Below, piece after piece: positions 33,832 to 46,544 of a stretch of DNA of 64,000 nt. The notes under the pieces were generated by a model. That model worked only from the letters and a program-made list of their open reading frames with translations. It was not told the DNA's origin and made no database searches. The position numbers were made by a program, and so were the translations under genes. The stretch is from positions 14,632,001 to 14,696,000 of the forward strand of contig CM106585.1 of NCBI GenBank assembly GCA_048013815.1, in the 5' to 3' direction. Position 1 is the first letter of the stretch; each line of letters starts with the position of its first letter. Source of the DNA: Setoptus koraiensis (Eukaryota; Arthropoda).

Positions 33832-33866
33832 GTGCGATAGTAACCATCTATGGTTTACTATCGCAC
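33832..33866. repeat. Near-perfect short hairpin
   Basis: GTGCGATAGTAACCAT is followed, after two bases, by ATGGTTTACTATCGCAC, its reverse complement with one extra base. The stem is about 16 bp with a minimal loop. It is too short for a typical animal pre-miRNA. Confidence 0.75.
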
Positions 33867-35734
33867 CTGAACAATTCTCTTTCATTCGCAATGATAGATT
33901 CCTTCATGGGTCAGATCCATGACTTAGTTCGCGAGTCTTTTGTGGAGATGTTCTTGACCTCGCTGTTTGCCACTATATCTTGGATGCTATTTAATATGTT
34001 ACAAGGCCACGATAGCACCAACTTTCTGTGTCATCAGCAACACCATCACCGATGTACAGCCACATATAAGGCAAGATCGGTTTGACTTTGTCAACCAAAA
34101 AGTAACTGAGCTCTAACACAATTCCTCGACAATTCTCACCATCATGATTCATGAGTATTGTTTCAATTTTTTTTAAATCTGGCCCAGTCAACCCTTCTAT
34201 AGTTTTGGGGTTAAGCACTTTCGAGAGATACACTGTTCAGATATGAAAATATTTCTTTTATTCAACAACAACCACACCATTTGTTCACCCTTTCATTAGT
34301 TGGCAATGACATTATTTATTCACCGATGAATTTCATTAAAAAAATACCTTGGTGATAATCTCGCCAGCGAATCTTATTTGTTCCGGTGCTCTAGATGATG
34401 TTTGGCAGTAGTTAAAGTTCGCTCGATTGCGCAATGATTTATGCCGCGATTAAGGGTCGTTTGTTTGTTTATCAACAAATTAGAAGCTCTGTTGGCTGTT
34501 GCATGGTGAATTGTCTAAAATTGTCTTTCGTGGCCCATCTCATCATAATTGATGTTGTATACAATTACGAAATACATCAGTTATACTGTGCTGTATCGAT
34601 GATAAGAAAGTAGACCTTGTTTTGCGATGTGTCGCTGATAATGGTGCTGTTGTTTCATTCACTAATAATAATAATTATATTATGAATGAATAGTGAATAG
34701 TGGAAAAACAATTGCACACAGGTGCAAATGCATATACATAGTTGCAATACACAACGTACTATTATTGGTTGTTTATAATTAAATTTGACTTGGATTTGTT
34801 ATTTGTCTGAATTAACGCTCGAGTAGATGCCATGCCCTTGTATTGGGCCTGTTTTAATTCAAGTTGTTCTCTTGGTTATTATTATGATCTGATAAATATA
34901 GTTCCAGCATTATGCATTCGCTTGTCTGTCATGTACAAATGTTACACAACATTTCTGAACCTCTAGCTAGCTGACAAGCTAACTAGCTGCAGCTTTCTTG
35001 TCATAGGTGAACTCAGCAAAGCGAATAGGAATATTATTATTTTTTTATATTCTCTGTATATTGTTCTATGAGCAAGTTGTTGTGAAGATTGAAGAACTCG
35101 TAGGAGTCAATCCTATCTACTCGGAAAACTTGTTTTATGTTGCGCTCTTGTGGCACCAACTACCATTGAGTAAATTGAAAGAGAATTTTCTATTTGGTCA
35201 CCATTCAGTAGCAGCTAATAAACACTAAATACTTTCAATTGCGGTGACTAGTCGCGAAGAATCGCAACTCATTAGGTAAGCCTTCTCTTTTTGTTCAATT
35301 CTAACGTCACAGCAGTCCATTAGGAATGTTAGTTGTGTTGTTGTTGTGGCGCTACTAGTCTAGGTTTGGCGCCGCCAATGATGACACCAACACATTAGAG
35401 TTTATCGGTAATCGGTCGAACAGAAGTCGAACGAAGAAGAAGAATAAAATTGCAGAATATTAAACTTTGGCTATGATTGAAACATCTACCGCTGCAGCCC
35501 GAGATCGAATGAACTGCGTAAGTGAGTGTGTGTGTGTGTGTGTTCGTCGGAACGAAGTTCTTGTAGTTCCGAGAATTCGGCAATTAGATAGGCATCCATC
35601 GGATAGATTTAACAAGTCGAGAGCCTAAACTCATTCTCGGATTGTGACCAACTACAAATTATACATCAAGTATCAAGTAGCAGTTTTAGTGAAGCTTTAG
35701 TTGGGCTTACATGTATGTAGAGGGATTGTTTAAG

Positions 35735-35975
35735 TCAAAGAGCGAGAAAGAAGAAAAAGAAAAAAACCATTTCGAATAATATTGTGCTGAGAACAGGTTG
35801 AATAAAAGTGGTAGCTACAGGTCAAACTTATACAGTTCAAAGGAAAATACTGTAGTTTGACTCAGTCAGTCACTAAGTTCAAGCTGAGTCATCGTCTTCT
35901 AAAAAAAGAAAGAAAAAAAGATACAAGCCGAAAAAGAATTCAAGAGAAAAAGAAACGAAAGAGAAAAAAGAACAC
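35735..35975 (+). repeat. Polypurine tracts upstream of the lipoprotein-like gene
   Basis: Two GA/AAG-rich tracts (about 35735-35767 and 35900-35972) with almost no pyrimidines on the plus strand. They may be part of the 5' UTR or promoter of the gene that starts at 36168. Confidence 0.6.
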
Positions 35976-36167
35976 CGCTTGCAACCACCATACATAGTAC
36001 CACAGTACAGCACAGTATGCTGACCACACACCACAACGATTTTCAGGTATAGTTTTTTTCCTCGGATACCCGAAAAGTATCAGCGCTCACTACAGGACCT
36101 GTTAACAGCAAAGAAAACTATTTAATGCCAATCAACAATCAGTCAACAATTAGTCAGTAGTGTATCA

Positions 36168-39100
36168 ATGCTGTCGATGAAGTCCACCAACATGTGGCGA
36201 TCACAGTATCTGCCATATTGCTTTATTGTAGCACTATTTTTCATAATATCATCTCATAGAAGCAGCGAAATTTCTCCAGTATTCATCAGTGCCAATCCTA
36301 CTACCACCGCAGATAGTCTAAAACTCAAGCTTAACTGCACGGTAAGTGCTGATACGAGCGGCTTGTGTCAGGCCGATTGTTTGATTGATTTATCCAGTTA
36401 GTTACATCAAATGTAATTAATTAGCACAGCGGTGTGTGCAATGAACAAATGGGTCTAATAATCGTTTTGTCTGTGTCCATCTACCCCGCGTTTGTTATTT
36501 GCATGATGCAAACATAACAACTCACATCATTGAATCAGCCGGGTGAAAAGAGACTGTTCAAATATGATAGCTTTACTAAATTTTGGGGCAACTCGTCGCA
36601 AACTGTCAATCTAAACGCCGACATCAACGTCTACTGCATGGAGGTCAATGGAAACAGGTCAACACTAAAATATTTTGTTGAAATAGTCAATTTAGTGCCA
36701 AATATATTGAATAAATCCAACGATGTAGGTTCAGCAACTAGTGTGTCAAGATTGACACCAACAGCGACAGCGCTAACAGGTAGAATTGGCGAGCAGTCAA
36801 GTGCCAAATATCGACACTCATTCTCATCTGTGGACCGGATGTATCTAGACGGCGACAACGAAGCCGACGGTGAAGACAATGGAAAAGTTGAGCCAATTTT
36901 AGAGGAAATTGGCGAAATCTCTACGCGCATGCGACGAAGTGTGTCCGGTTGGTTCTCGAACACGTGGGTGACTGTGAAAGATTTCTTCGGAAAGATATTC
37001 AATTCAATTGAGGTGTCACCGGGGGAGAGCGTAACGTCAAAGGGGCACTCAGATGCAGATTTCGGCGCAAGCATATTGGGCCAGTGTAAGTCTGGCTCGT
37101 CTAGTCACGGGCAAAAGGGTGATCTACCGTTCGACGAATCCATATTTGACGATGTGGCGCCCGCGTTCAAATTGGGTGCCAACAGAGAATACGGATCGGC
37201 CTCTGAAACTGACAGCGTGCACAGTAGCGAGGACGCCAACAAACAAGATGGGGACAATTCCGAAATGAACAGTGTCAGTTTCTTCGACAGGCCAACAATA
37301 ATACGGCATGGTAGGCACAAACGCGACGCACAAAACAACAAAACAAAACAACTATCGCCGGCGGAATTGTTCAGACTGCCATTTGAGTTCGTACAGACGA
37401 CGGACGGAACAATTGTTGATGTGAGATTCAGCGACAAAGAAACCGATTTGTCCATCAAGAATTTCAAGCGCCACATATGCGACTTGTTTGCAACTCATTT
37501 AGATCGCAGTAAACCGAGCCAAATGGAACTGACGCCCGTCGGCAAGCACGTCACCAAATATTTCTACGACGACGGCGATGGAAAGGTGCTTCAGGCCACA
37601 CTTAATAAGTTGGGCTCTGGCACGGCGAACGACGAGCACGGCGCGACGACAAACGGCGACAACAACAACGATCAGGGCCCCCTATTGACGCGAGTACTGG
37701 CCGTGATTGGTGTGGACAGGAACGGTCAATTGGGGCCCGTTGAGCCTTACAACGATCCGTCGGCCTCTTCGCCGGACAGCAATCAGCAGCACGGCGACGA
37801 GCAGCAATCGACGAAGCAGCCAGCAGTTCGTGTGGCCATCATCAGAGACATAAACTCCACGGACTCGATAAGATTTGGCTCGCAAGCCACGGTGCACGAC
37901 AAGTCACAATTGCGCATAAAAGTGAAACAAATCCAACAGATTAGCGCCAATCAGATGATCTCAACGGCCGGACAATTGTCCATGTCGCTGGTGAAGCTGG
38001 CCAAAAATCGATTCGGCGAGGAGGACTCGCTGATCGCCAACAATCGCTACAGGCGATCTAGCTCGCAGCCCAAATCAGATCGCATCTCGATAGGCATCGG
38101 CTTGGACGACAACGACCTGGATGTGGCCAATTTGTTGCATGTGTCCACCTCGTTTTCCATGAAACTAACCCAGCAGCCCGATCCGGCAGCGAATAGCAGG
38201 CGAAACAGGCGAGACGCGTCAAATGGCAGCTCGAAAGTGCGCTCTGCCGGCAATCAGAGCGGCAATTCTTCGACGACCGAAAGTAATTTGGCCGAAATTA
38301 AAAAATTAGAGCAGCAACTGAAAATGATAAGCACCAGCGTTGTGGCCGAATCCGCTTCGCAAGATGCACAAATGCAGAGGCTCGATATACTGCGAGATCA
38401 GGTGGCTCTCCGCTTGAACGAAGAGGCGGCCCTGGCGACGAAAAAAGGCGACAAGAGCTTCGATTCCGGCTTGTGTCTGACGAAAATCATTCTGGACCAT
38501 GGCCGAACCAGCAAGACGCGCGGCTCGCTTTATTCCACCCTCGAGGAGATAATCGATTTGGAGTATTTGACCAAACAAGAGAACCAGCAGGAGTCAATGT
38601 CGCGCCTGTTGCGCGAAACTATAAAATCCAGCCAACTGCAGAGTTTTTGTCGGAAAAATCTGCAAGATGGTCACCAGGAGCAATCCACAGATAAATCCAA
38701 ATCGCCGTCTGGCGACGCCGACCAGCAGCACGACAGGTCGGCAGAGAGGCATTTGAGCAATTGTAAGAAGATATTGCAATTGCTGCTACGAGCCAACAGT
38801 CGCGAAGCCATAGAGCTGACGCTGAATTTGGTGGACGAATGCAACAAGCAACTGACAACAAATTTGCGCCACGAAGAGTTGGGACACGGGCCCGGCGTGC
38901 GATATTATCGTCGGTGGCGCCAGCAATTCATTGAGCTGCTGAGTGACATAAGTCGGCCAAACGAGTCGTTGTTGGACAAATTGATGATGCGATTGCATTA
39001 TAATTTTGCGCACAAAAACGCAAGCTCTACCCAGAGAACAACGAGAAGAGTATCCAACGGTTTGCCCGCAAGTGTCAACACTAATAACAAGGGTTTCGAG

Positions 39101-41389
39101 TACGCAATGCACAATCCAGCAAAGTCCGGCCCCAAGAAGCACGCTGCCGAAGAGGCCGTGGGCACATTGACCGACGACACTAACAACAACGACAGCGATG
39201 GATCGATAGTGATGACAATCACAAATTTGGCAACAAAGCCCAGTATTTCGCAAGAGAAACGCGTCGATGTTGGCGTAAAACTATTGAATGTGTTGCGTAA
39301 CACAACATGCTCTTTGTACGATGGGCCCGATTTAGACATACTAGAGTCAATGGGCAATCTTCAGACTATTGTGCCAGAGATAGTGCCCAAGATTGTTCAT
39401 TTGGCCAAGAAGTGTCGCAACCAAGATCAGTACACCGTTGCTTGTGTTCACGCGTCCCAAGGTCAGCTACAAAGTGGCCTCATTCAGCGCTGGCTGTTGG
39501 ATCTCATCAAGACGCCAAATGTGACTTGCGCAGTCAAGAGTGAAATTGTGGCCACACTGACAACGGTGTCGTCGATGCAAGAGCTGACCTCATTCGTCAA
39601 CAAGCAAGCCTCAACAAACAAAGAGTCAGCCTCTTGGCCTCATTACGGGCTCAACCAAGTGGACAGTGCTCTGTTAGATCTGGTTGCCGGAAGTAAATCT
39701 TCGCCAGTGGCCAAAAAGTGTCTCAGAAAGCATGTGGAGCAATATTTGAGGAGCAAGCATTCGTCTGTTTCGAAATCGGACGAACTTCTCAGGGGCCTAA
39801 ACTCAATCGATTCGGACAACAATCAGCAGCCAACAAGTGACACAGTCAACCGGAGAGCCAACAGAAATGTGCCATCGACGAATAGTAACAACATCAACAG
39901 AAATGTTTGGTCCAGATCTCAGCTTTTGGGGGCCCCATTCTCAAGTGTTACGGCAAACATCGACGATGGTGGCGGTGTCAGCAATGAGCACAAACGATAC
40001 AAGCGATACGTGACAAAAGACTTTTGGGATGAGGCCGTTTGCAAGCGCTGGTCCTACAATTTGGCGGAAAACAATTCTGCGCCCAATCAGTTGGCCGCCG
40101 CCGAAGAGGATGGCTGGTCGACTAGCAACGACGAAGACAACTCTATTTATACAATGTTGTCCACACCAACCAACAGAACGTCGTCGGCTGCCAGACGAAA
40201 GAACGGCCTGCTGTTGGAACGCGAAGACCCACCAGAATCATCCCCGCAGTCGAGCTCAAACAATGTCAGTAGGCGCCATAAGTGCACGGGCACAAGAACG
40301 TACGGGCCCCGAAACGCAGAGGCCACCATAAAAGCGGGTAAGTGCGCTTTCCGAAATCGCGAATAGAAAATCCAGACATCGTCCTCACCTAGTGTGGCGG
40401 CCTTTATTCGAGATTCTCGAATCGAGAATAAAGTCCGTCTTTGGGCCCGTTCGGGCTCGAATTGGCTTTTATTGATCATAATGGGAGCCACGGGTGCAAA
40501 CCATTTAGGCCGCCACACTATCCTCACTTGCGTCGCTCATTTTTTTCTCGCACGTTTTTGCAAAATTAAAAATTCTCCAAATTAATCAAATTATATTATT
40601 CCATTCTCAAACACATTGATTGTTGGGCCAGAAATCGTCAATGATATCGTGGGCCCCAAAGACGACAACAAATTTCTAGCCCGATTTACTGTGGGCGCCA
40701 ATTTTTTGGGATCTAAGGTCGACATTGGACGCATGTACTTATGGCACCAGCGACAAACCACCCGAGCCTATGTGAATATGTTTGGCAAGACCCTATGGGA
40801 TACTAGTCACAGTTGTCACGACAAGACACCCAGGCACCTGTTATATATGCCCTTGTTTGATTTCAACATTTGGGTTGTCAAAATAAACGTTGGCATTAGG
40901 CTGCACAGTGAGATGGGCTTCTATTCGAGCTGTCGTCAATTGGAACAATCGACTAAACAAAATTCATTGCAAAATGATAATGTTGACAAAAACTCTAGTG
41001 ACGACAATAGTCTGGCTGGATCCCGTGATGAGCTTCATTTGTTTCCTACTATAGGTATTAGAGCAAGCGGGGAGGCATCGGCGAAGTTTGTCGTGGCTAG
41101 AGCAGGCATGAGTATTGGTAGTCATTATAGTTATTTAGGCCAAATAAGAATATCACGCAAGCCAGAGTCTTGTATGTCAATATCTAGCGGTCATGAGCCA
41201 ATGAATGTCACATTTAGTAGCTGGTATCAACTATGGAACAATGATTGCCAATATTGGGGCTCCCGAACAAAAGGGGAACCGCATGCCGTGAAGTGGTCAA
41301 TAAATAAGCGCCGTAGTACCACATGGGTGAGCAATGAGTGCTTGGGTTCGGCATCGAATCGTTCAGTAACGACAAAAATAGAGCCTTAA
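36168..41389 (+). CDS. Secreted lipoprotein-like protein with vitellogenin N-type domain (LLTP-related), about 1576 aa
   Basis: Predicted exons are 36168-36341, 36539-40337 and 40632-41389, with a phase 0 intron then a phase 1 intron and clean GT-AG ends; the joined length is a whole number of codons. Exon 1 gives a signal peptide (hydrophobic core FIVALFFIISS). Exon 2 opens with PGEKRLFKYDSFTKFW and includes a stretch typical of large lipid transfer proteins: LPFEFVQTTDGTIVDVRF, then NFKRHICDLFATHL. A helical, Gln/Asn-rich region follows, with IVPKIVHLAKKC near its end. Exon 3 is a beta-rich, Cys-containing domain (FLARFTVGANFLGSKVDIG ... HSCHD). No von Willebrand D domain is visible, so it is not a standard vitellogenin, and it is too short for apolipophorin. 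Five R-X-[KR]-R furin-type sites suggest processing into several chains. Subfamily and ligand are unknown. Confidence 0.68.
40390..40520. mobile_element. hAT-type MITE, 131 bp, in intron 2 of the lipoprotein-like gene
   Basis: The 14-bp terminal inverted repeats are exact: TAGTGTGGCGGCCT at the left end (40390-40403) and its reverse complement at the right end (40507-40520). Flanking 8-bp direct repeats are TCCTCACC (40382-40389) and TCCTCACT (40521-40528), seven of eight matching. An 8-bp duplication and a TAGTG-type terminus fit the hAT superfamily. There is no coding capacity. It lies wholly inside the intron. Confidence 0.8.
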
Positions 41390-41445
41390 CATGCACATAA
41401 GTTTAAGTTAAATTAACAATTGACTCATCCGAAATCTATTTATTG

Positions 41446-41451
41446 AATAAA
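41446..41451 (+). terminator. Polyadenylation signal of the lipoprotein-like gene
   Basis: AATAAA, overlapped by a second AATAAA, 57 bases after the stop codon. Confidence 0.6.
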
Positions 41452-41459
41452 ATAAAAAA

Positions 41460-42260
41460 TCTCTACTAAATCTTTCTCAGTCAAGCTCAATATTGTTATC
41501 ATTTTCCAAGATTGCGACTCTTCAGATCTCCAAGCCTTGCATACCAGTATATATACGTATATATATATACAAATATATATTAATAGTAGATAGAGGCAGA
41601 AAGTTCCGCTAGGTTATGTCGTGCGAATTCGTGACTTCAATCTTGACATCGGCGTAGCTATCAGACGTGTAGGGCCAAGGATTTAATTTTCTAATTTATA
41701 GCCTACACATAATTCAGAGTCGCTTGAATTACTTTGAAAGCTCTTGCTTAAGCTCGATTGAGCTCAATCTGGCGCAACTTAAGCGCTTGATGCTGTTCAT
41801 AAGATAAGAAACCGTTCTTTTTTTTTCTTCGAAAACTGAATTAGACGAACGAATTCCGACAAAATTGAGTGTCACGAACTGGGTTTGGAAGTTTGAAACA
41901 ATGCAGCGGTGAGCACTCTTATCGTGCTAGTAATCGATATGTTAGAAAAATATCTATAGCTGCTATAAGGCGAAAGCACCAAGAAGATCCTGTCCAGTTC
42001 AAATTCATTACAAGACTCGCCGAGTCGAATGTTGAGAATAACAATTATTTGCAGATGCACATTTTAGGGCAATAGTTGCTTTATGGAGATTAAATTCGAT
42101 TGATATCCAGCTATACTGACTAGAACAGCCTCAATCTGTTCTGTACAAATTCCAATTTTTTAGTGTTTTATTGGAACTTGGAAAAAACTCGAGACTATCG
42201 CACAGATCTTTGACCAATAGCAATTTTGTTGATTAGCTTTGGCTAACTGATAACACTTAA
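41460..42260. other. Intergenic, upstream of gustatory receptor 1
   Basis: No gene seen. A TATA/AT microsatellite lies at about 41549-41582. The receptor promoter should be in the last few hundred bases. Confidence 0.45.
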
Positions 42261-44347
42261 ATGGTTCTCGACATGGACCCATCAAAACAAACTCCGAATC
42301 AATTTCAGCCGACACAAGAACGGCAAGCGAACAACAGTGACAAGAAAAATGAAAATGATCGAAGCAGATCGAAAAAATTTAGTATTTTTGAACTGGGTCA
42401 TTTCCTGGTTGAGTACTTCAATTTCTCTTTTGTTCCTCTTTATTATGACCCCAAATATTATAGACAACAACGAATGTTCTATGTCCTTTACAGGGAAAGC
42501 AAATTGAAATTTATTTTATGCTGCCTACAAGTTCTCTATTTGTTTATTTGGCTCATGCGAAGTGCCTACAATGGATTTAGTTTGAGCAAATATTTAGACC
42601 ATCATTTCATCGACCCTCTATCCACTGCCGAAAATACAGAGTGCTGTGCAATCATGTCACCCACGCAAGCGAATACATCTTTCCGGTCACTTATCAGCTC
42701 CTCATTAACCTACGATCTATGGGTCGACGCCAATAACTATCGTAGACGCTTGAATATAATAACGTTTACATTTACATTGAATCCGTTTGTTCAGAAACTG
42801 TATAGCTTGTTGAGACATCAAAGGCCGAAAATTTGCAAACCGGAAGCAATAAGAGATTCAGACGTCTGTGAGGGATCTGATATACAACGATATCTGAGCA
42901 AGTTAAAGCTTTCAGCTAAAGAACATATTCTCTATTGTTACGGAAATCGGCCCGCGCCAGAATATCTCAAAAAGAAGTTTGCAATATTTGAAAAAATGAC
43001 CAAAAAGGATATTTTAGAGTTCGATCTAATGAAGTTGCACCCTGTGAAAAGATTGTGGTGCAGACCTATCGTTTATATCAATTTGACTAGAGCCGCCACG
43101 ATATGTATGACATTACTTGGTTTCATCGTTTTCTTTTGTTCGAATGCACCATTTTTATTGTTACAACACCCCAATAACAGATTTTCTAGCGGGCCGGTGT
43201 ATGCTGAATGGCTGGAACGTATTCAATTGTTTATATTAGCATTTCTGAACTTGACTCCTTATATTGATTCTTTTGAACTGGTGATTGGCTCCTGTATACT
43301 AACGGATAGATTATTCATTTACAATGCGCAGTTGTTGCATTTTATCGCAGAATTGCGTTTCAAATCCACGAGTCAAACGGAAAACAGCACCACCACAATT
43401 AAAGATCAATCACCATTAGTTGACAAACATCTTACAATCGAGACGAAAGAATCGAAAAAAAATTATCTAACTCTATCTACAGAAAAACCTTATAATGTGG
43501 CAACTAGTAATGATATAATTATGCCCGAACATGGAACATTGGCACTACCTAATTCACCACAAACACAAGTGCAACATCATCAATCATTTGATGCGCAATG
43601 TGAACGCTTAATTAAGATTTTGCTTCAACTATTGTTCGAATTGAAACTGATGAAAATAGATTTCACAAGCAGGACTGATCTGGACATTCTCATATCTCTG
43701 TTGTCGTACACTTGGGTGCTGAGCATGTCACTGGTATCATATCAATGCGACACATGTGAGCAAGACTATATGGCAAACAAATGGCCTATTATGTTCATTA
43801 CTCTCATTGGAAATGGCTATTTGGTAAATGTCATCATACAAGTATTCTTTTTGGCTCGCATATCTCAAAAAGTAGGTTATCTCCTAATTATTCGATCATA
43901 ATATGATAGTTCCATCAAACTCCTCATCTAATCTGAAATCATGCGTCCATTCGTCTATATAATTGTTCCAATTAGTTCAAAATCATCAATCGAAATCTGT
44001 TGCTACTATCAGTGGAGCAAAATAAGTTGAACCGAAAAAGTCGTCGCTGGCTCATTGAAATATCCAGACACCTACAGTCAGGATCGGAAACGTTGTTTGT
44101 TTTATTCCGTTCAGTGTCGGTGAACAATGATAATTTCCTCAAAGTTAGTGAACCATCTCTGTTTTTTGTGCTTATATGACAACTTTTTTCCGTCAGATAT
44201 TCAGGAATATATATCTCTAACCCACTGGCAATAATAATCTCGAATGCCTTGTTTCTTTCTAAAATCTCCCATTTGCAGCTTATTGTGTGGATAACTACGG
44301 CGGTTTACACATTCTTACAGTTCTCGATCGCAGTGGACGTGAACTGA
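42261..44347 (+). CDS. Gustatory receptor 1 (7-TM chemoreceptor family)
   Basis: Predicted exons are 42261-43871, 43976-44143 and 44279-44347, all phase 0 with GT-AG introns, giving about 615 aa. The long first exon encodes the cytoplasmic N-terminus and most membrane helices (for example LKFILCCLQVLYLFIWLM and ATICMTLLGFIVFF). Exon 2 starts FKIINRNLLLLSVEQ. Exon 3 encodes TM7 with VWITTAVYTFLQFS, the TY-x-x-x-x-Q type signature of arthropod gustatory receptors. The protein is longer than most insect GRs because of a long intracellular loop of about 90 polar residues (after FKSTSQTENSTT). It is the first of four related genes here. The ligand is unknown. Confidence 0.85.
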
Positions 44348-45226
44348 GGAGAACTAATTCGTTCAATCAACCGAGATGGATCCTACTAGTCACCATCATC
44401 ACACGTCACACCGTTTATTGATTCGGATTCTAGCCGTTCATCGCGTCGAACAAAGTTCAAGCCCACAACAACAAATCAGTTTTTATCAGTATCGTCAACT
44501 ATGCATTCGAAATGTTTTCAATATTCTATTAGTCCTATTAGTTCAATTGAAATTCGATTCATCATCAGTATTAATGAGATTTTGAGTGAGAGTGTTCGCT
44601 TGCAGAAAAAAAAGCGTAGGCGCTTCCGTTATGACAATGCTGATCACATGTAGATTGATTATACTTATTTTAATAAGGGCATGTGTTGCATTGAGGTATA
44701 AGTGTAATGAAGTGATTGTGGCTTCAAGACGAAAAACATACGCAGTAACAATAAGGTTCGAGAACGGTTCTCGACGAATCTGGCCTACGACGACACCACC
44801 AACAGCATGCAACATTTTTGTTCCACTGGCGTGATCAAGCGGCAATAAATAACTGTAATCTTCGACCAAATATGCCTTCATAACGAGACAGCGATTGCCA
44901 GAAATTAGAAATTAGTTTCGTGTCAGATTACATGAATAAATGTCTGCGTGCTCATGAACCTATAGAAAGGCACCTAGCGAGCAGATTTTTGTCATATCTC
45001 ATCTAACTCTATGCTACAACAACTGCTGACTTTCTTTTCTCATTGATTTTTCAAATCGTTTATCGTATCATCGGGATTTTTAGTGACTATAAAGGCCAGC
45101 GAAAATGAATTCGATTTTGTTCAATCTTGCCAGCTTGTATCACTGCTTGCGATCGCTCACACGAGCGAGGACCTTCACAATAATTGAACCAGTCTTAACC
45201 AAGTAAAGCTCAGACTGCACCTGGAT
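44348..45226. other. Intergenic after gustatory receptor 1
   Basis: Short open frames at 44376-44834 overlap the likely 3' UTR and have no domain. An AATAAA is found near 44844. No gene called. Confidence 0.45.
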
Positions 45227-45312
45227 ATGCCAAGGAAAGCTTCATCGAACGTTTTAAAACGTCATATCGAATACCCGTGGCTTTCCCAACGAAGTATTAC
45301 CCAGCGAAAAAC

Positions 45313-45321
45313 TTCCAAATT
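45313..45321. repeat. MULE target-site duplication, left copy
   Basis: TTCCAAATT, an exact match to 46545-46553. Nine bases is the usual duplication length for Mutator-like elements. Confidence 0.85.
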
Positions 45322-46544
45322 GGGATTGTGTCATAATCTCGAAAACCCTGAATCTCGAATACTGGAACCTCGAATACCGAAATCTCGAAATTCTAAAATC
45401 TCGAAATTCTAAAATCTCGAAATGCCATAATCTCGAATTTGCAATTCTAGTCGCGCGATTGTAAAACGCAAAGTGTAGCAGAATTGTAGCAGACGATTGT
45501 GTTGGAAGATCTTCTTGGATCTCATTCACGTGACTGCTTACCTAGTGACTGTTACTCAACTCTTAATTGAGATTCATTCTTCTTCTTGCACACAAGCGGT
45601 CCACATATCATCTAATTAATTTCAAAGATGTCATCCTCTGATAGTTCAGATGATTCGAATGACTTGAACATCTATTGTCAATTAACTCTTGGCAATAAGA
45701 ATAAGTGGCAAGCTTTCGATGGTGCCTACTCATACATCAATGACAGTATGGTTTGGATTTGGCACCAAGATATGTTTTAACTGACTTCGAAGTTGCTATT
45801 ATTAATGCGGTTCGCGTTCATTTCCCGGCAGCAAGTCACCACGGGTGTCTATTTCACCTTGGCCAGATAATTTGGAGAAATGTTCAAAAACGTGGTTTGC
45901 AAAGATTATACTCGGTTGATCTGCCTTTCGCTACAAAAGTGAGGCAATTGATAGCTTTGGCATTTTTAACTCCTGAAGAAATTCCAGATGCGTTCAATCT
46001 TATAAAAGAAAGTATCGACCCGAGGGCGAATGAACTCGTCGATTGGTTCGATGTTTACTATGTCACTGGTAGGAGAATTAGACGAGGTGTTCGTCCACCT
46101 ATATTTCCGCCGTCCATGTGGTCAATCTCAGAACTAATGGATTCTGGGCTTCCTAGAAGCCAAAACAGCCTCGAAGCGTGGCACAGACGCTTTAATTCTT
46201 TGGCTGGTAATAATCATCTCGGAGTTATTGCTTGTATTGAGCTCCTGAGAGATGAAGCTCATTCAGTTGCCATAACTGTCGAGAGATTGGAGGCCGGTAT
46301 GCTCCCCAGATCTGATGCTGCGATGTCTCAACGAGAAGAACGCATCAAAGCAGTTTATCAGGACAAGAGCAATCGGTCTACAGAAGATTTCTTAAGAAGT
46401 ATAGCTCACAGCATTATGTTCACCGTTGTAGTAGAACGAGAAGACGAAGAAGGTTTCGAAGAAAATGATGAATAAATTTGAGATTTCGGACTTTCGAGAT
46501 TTTAGTATTCGATATTTTGGGATCCGAGATTTCGGGGTAGACCC
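45322..46544 (+). mobile_element. Internally deleted MULE (Mutator-like) DNA transposon
   Basis: 1223 bp bounded by exact 9-bp duplications. Both ends begin GGG and continue into imperfect inverted repeats of about 100 bases built of the word AAATCTCGAA: the left is 45340-45430 and the right 46480-46544. An N-terminal frame starts at 45628 (MSSSDSSDDSNDLN ... WQAFDGAYSYIND), possibly a FLYWCH-type zinc finger start. The C-terminal transposase frame follows it after an internal deletion. The element cannot make a full transposase. Confidence 0.85.
45750..46475 (+). pseudogene. MULE transposase, C-terminal part
   Basis: About 240 codons match the second half of arthropod MULE transposases: TDFEVAIINAVRVHFP holds the second catalytic Asp, then HHGCLFHLGQIIWR with the conserved C/H, and NSLEAWHRRFNSL with the catalytic Glu. 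The first catalytic Asp region (usually near a DGTF motif) is missing together with the middle of the N-terminal half. The frame itself is clean, which suggests a fairly recent deletion derivative. It is mobilised, if at all, in trans. Confidence 0.8.

Larger units (their letters stand above)
32660..36167. other. Three and a half kb without a recognised gene
   Basis: AT-rich DNA. It holds a strong short hairpin (33832-33866) and a minus-strand open frame at 33991-34233 of about 80 residues without an ATG start and without recognisable domain. A polypurine tract lies at 35735-35975. The 3' part must contain the promoter of the lipoprotein-like gene. Nothing else is supportable. Confidence 0.45.

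Noticed and set aside
33832-33866. Pre-microRNA
   Set aside because: The stem does not extend beyond about 16 bp and the loop is two bases, unlike animal pre-miRNAs.
33991-34233. 80-codon minus-strand frame
   Set aside because: No ATG start at its beginning and no family recognised; kept only as a remark beside the hairpin.
44376-44834. Two short frames after gustatory receptor 1
   Set aside because: They overlap the probable 3' UTR, have no domains and are matched by an antisense frame.
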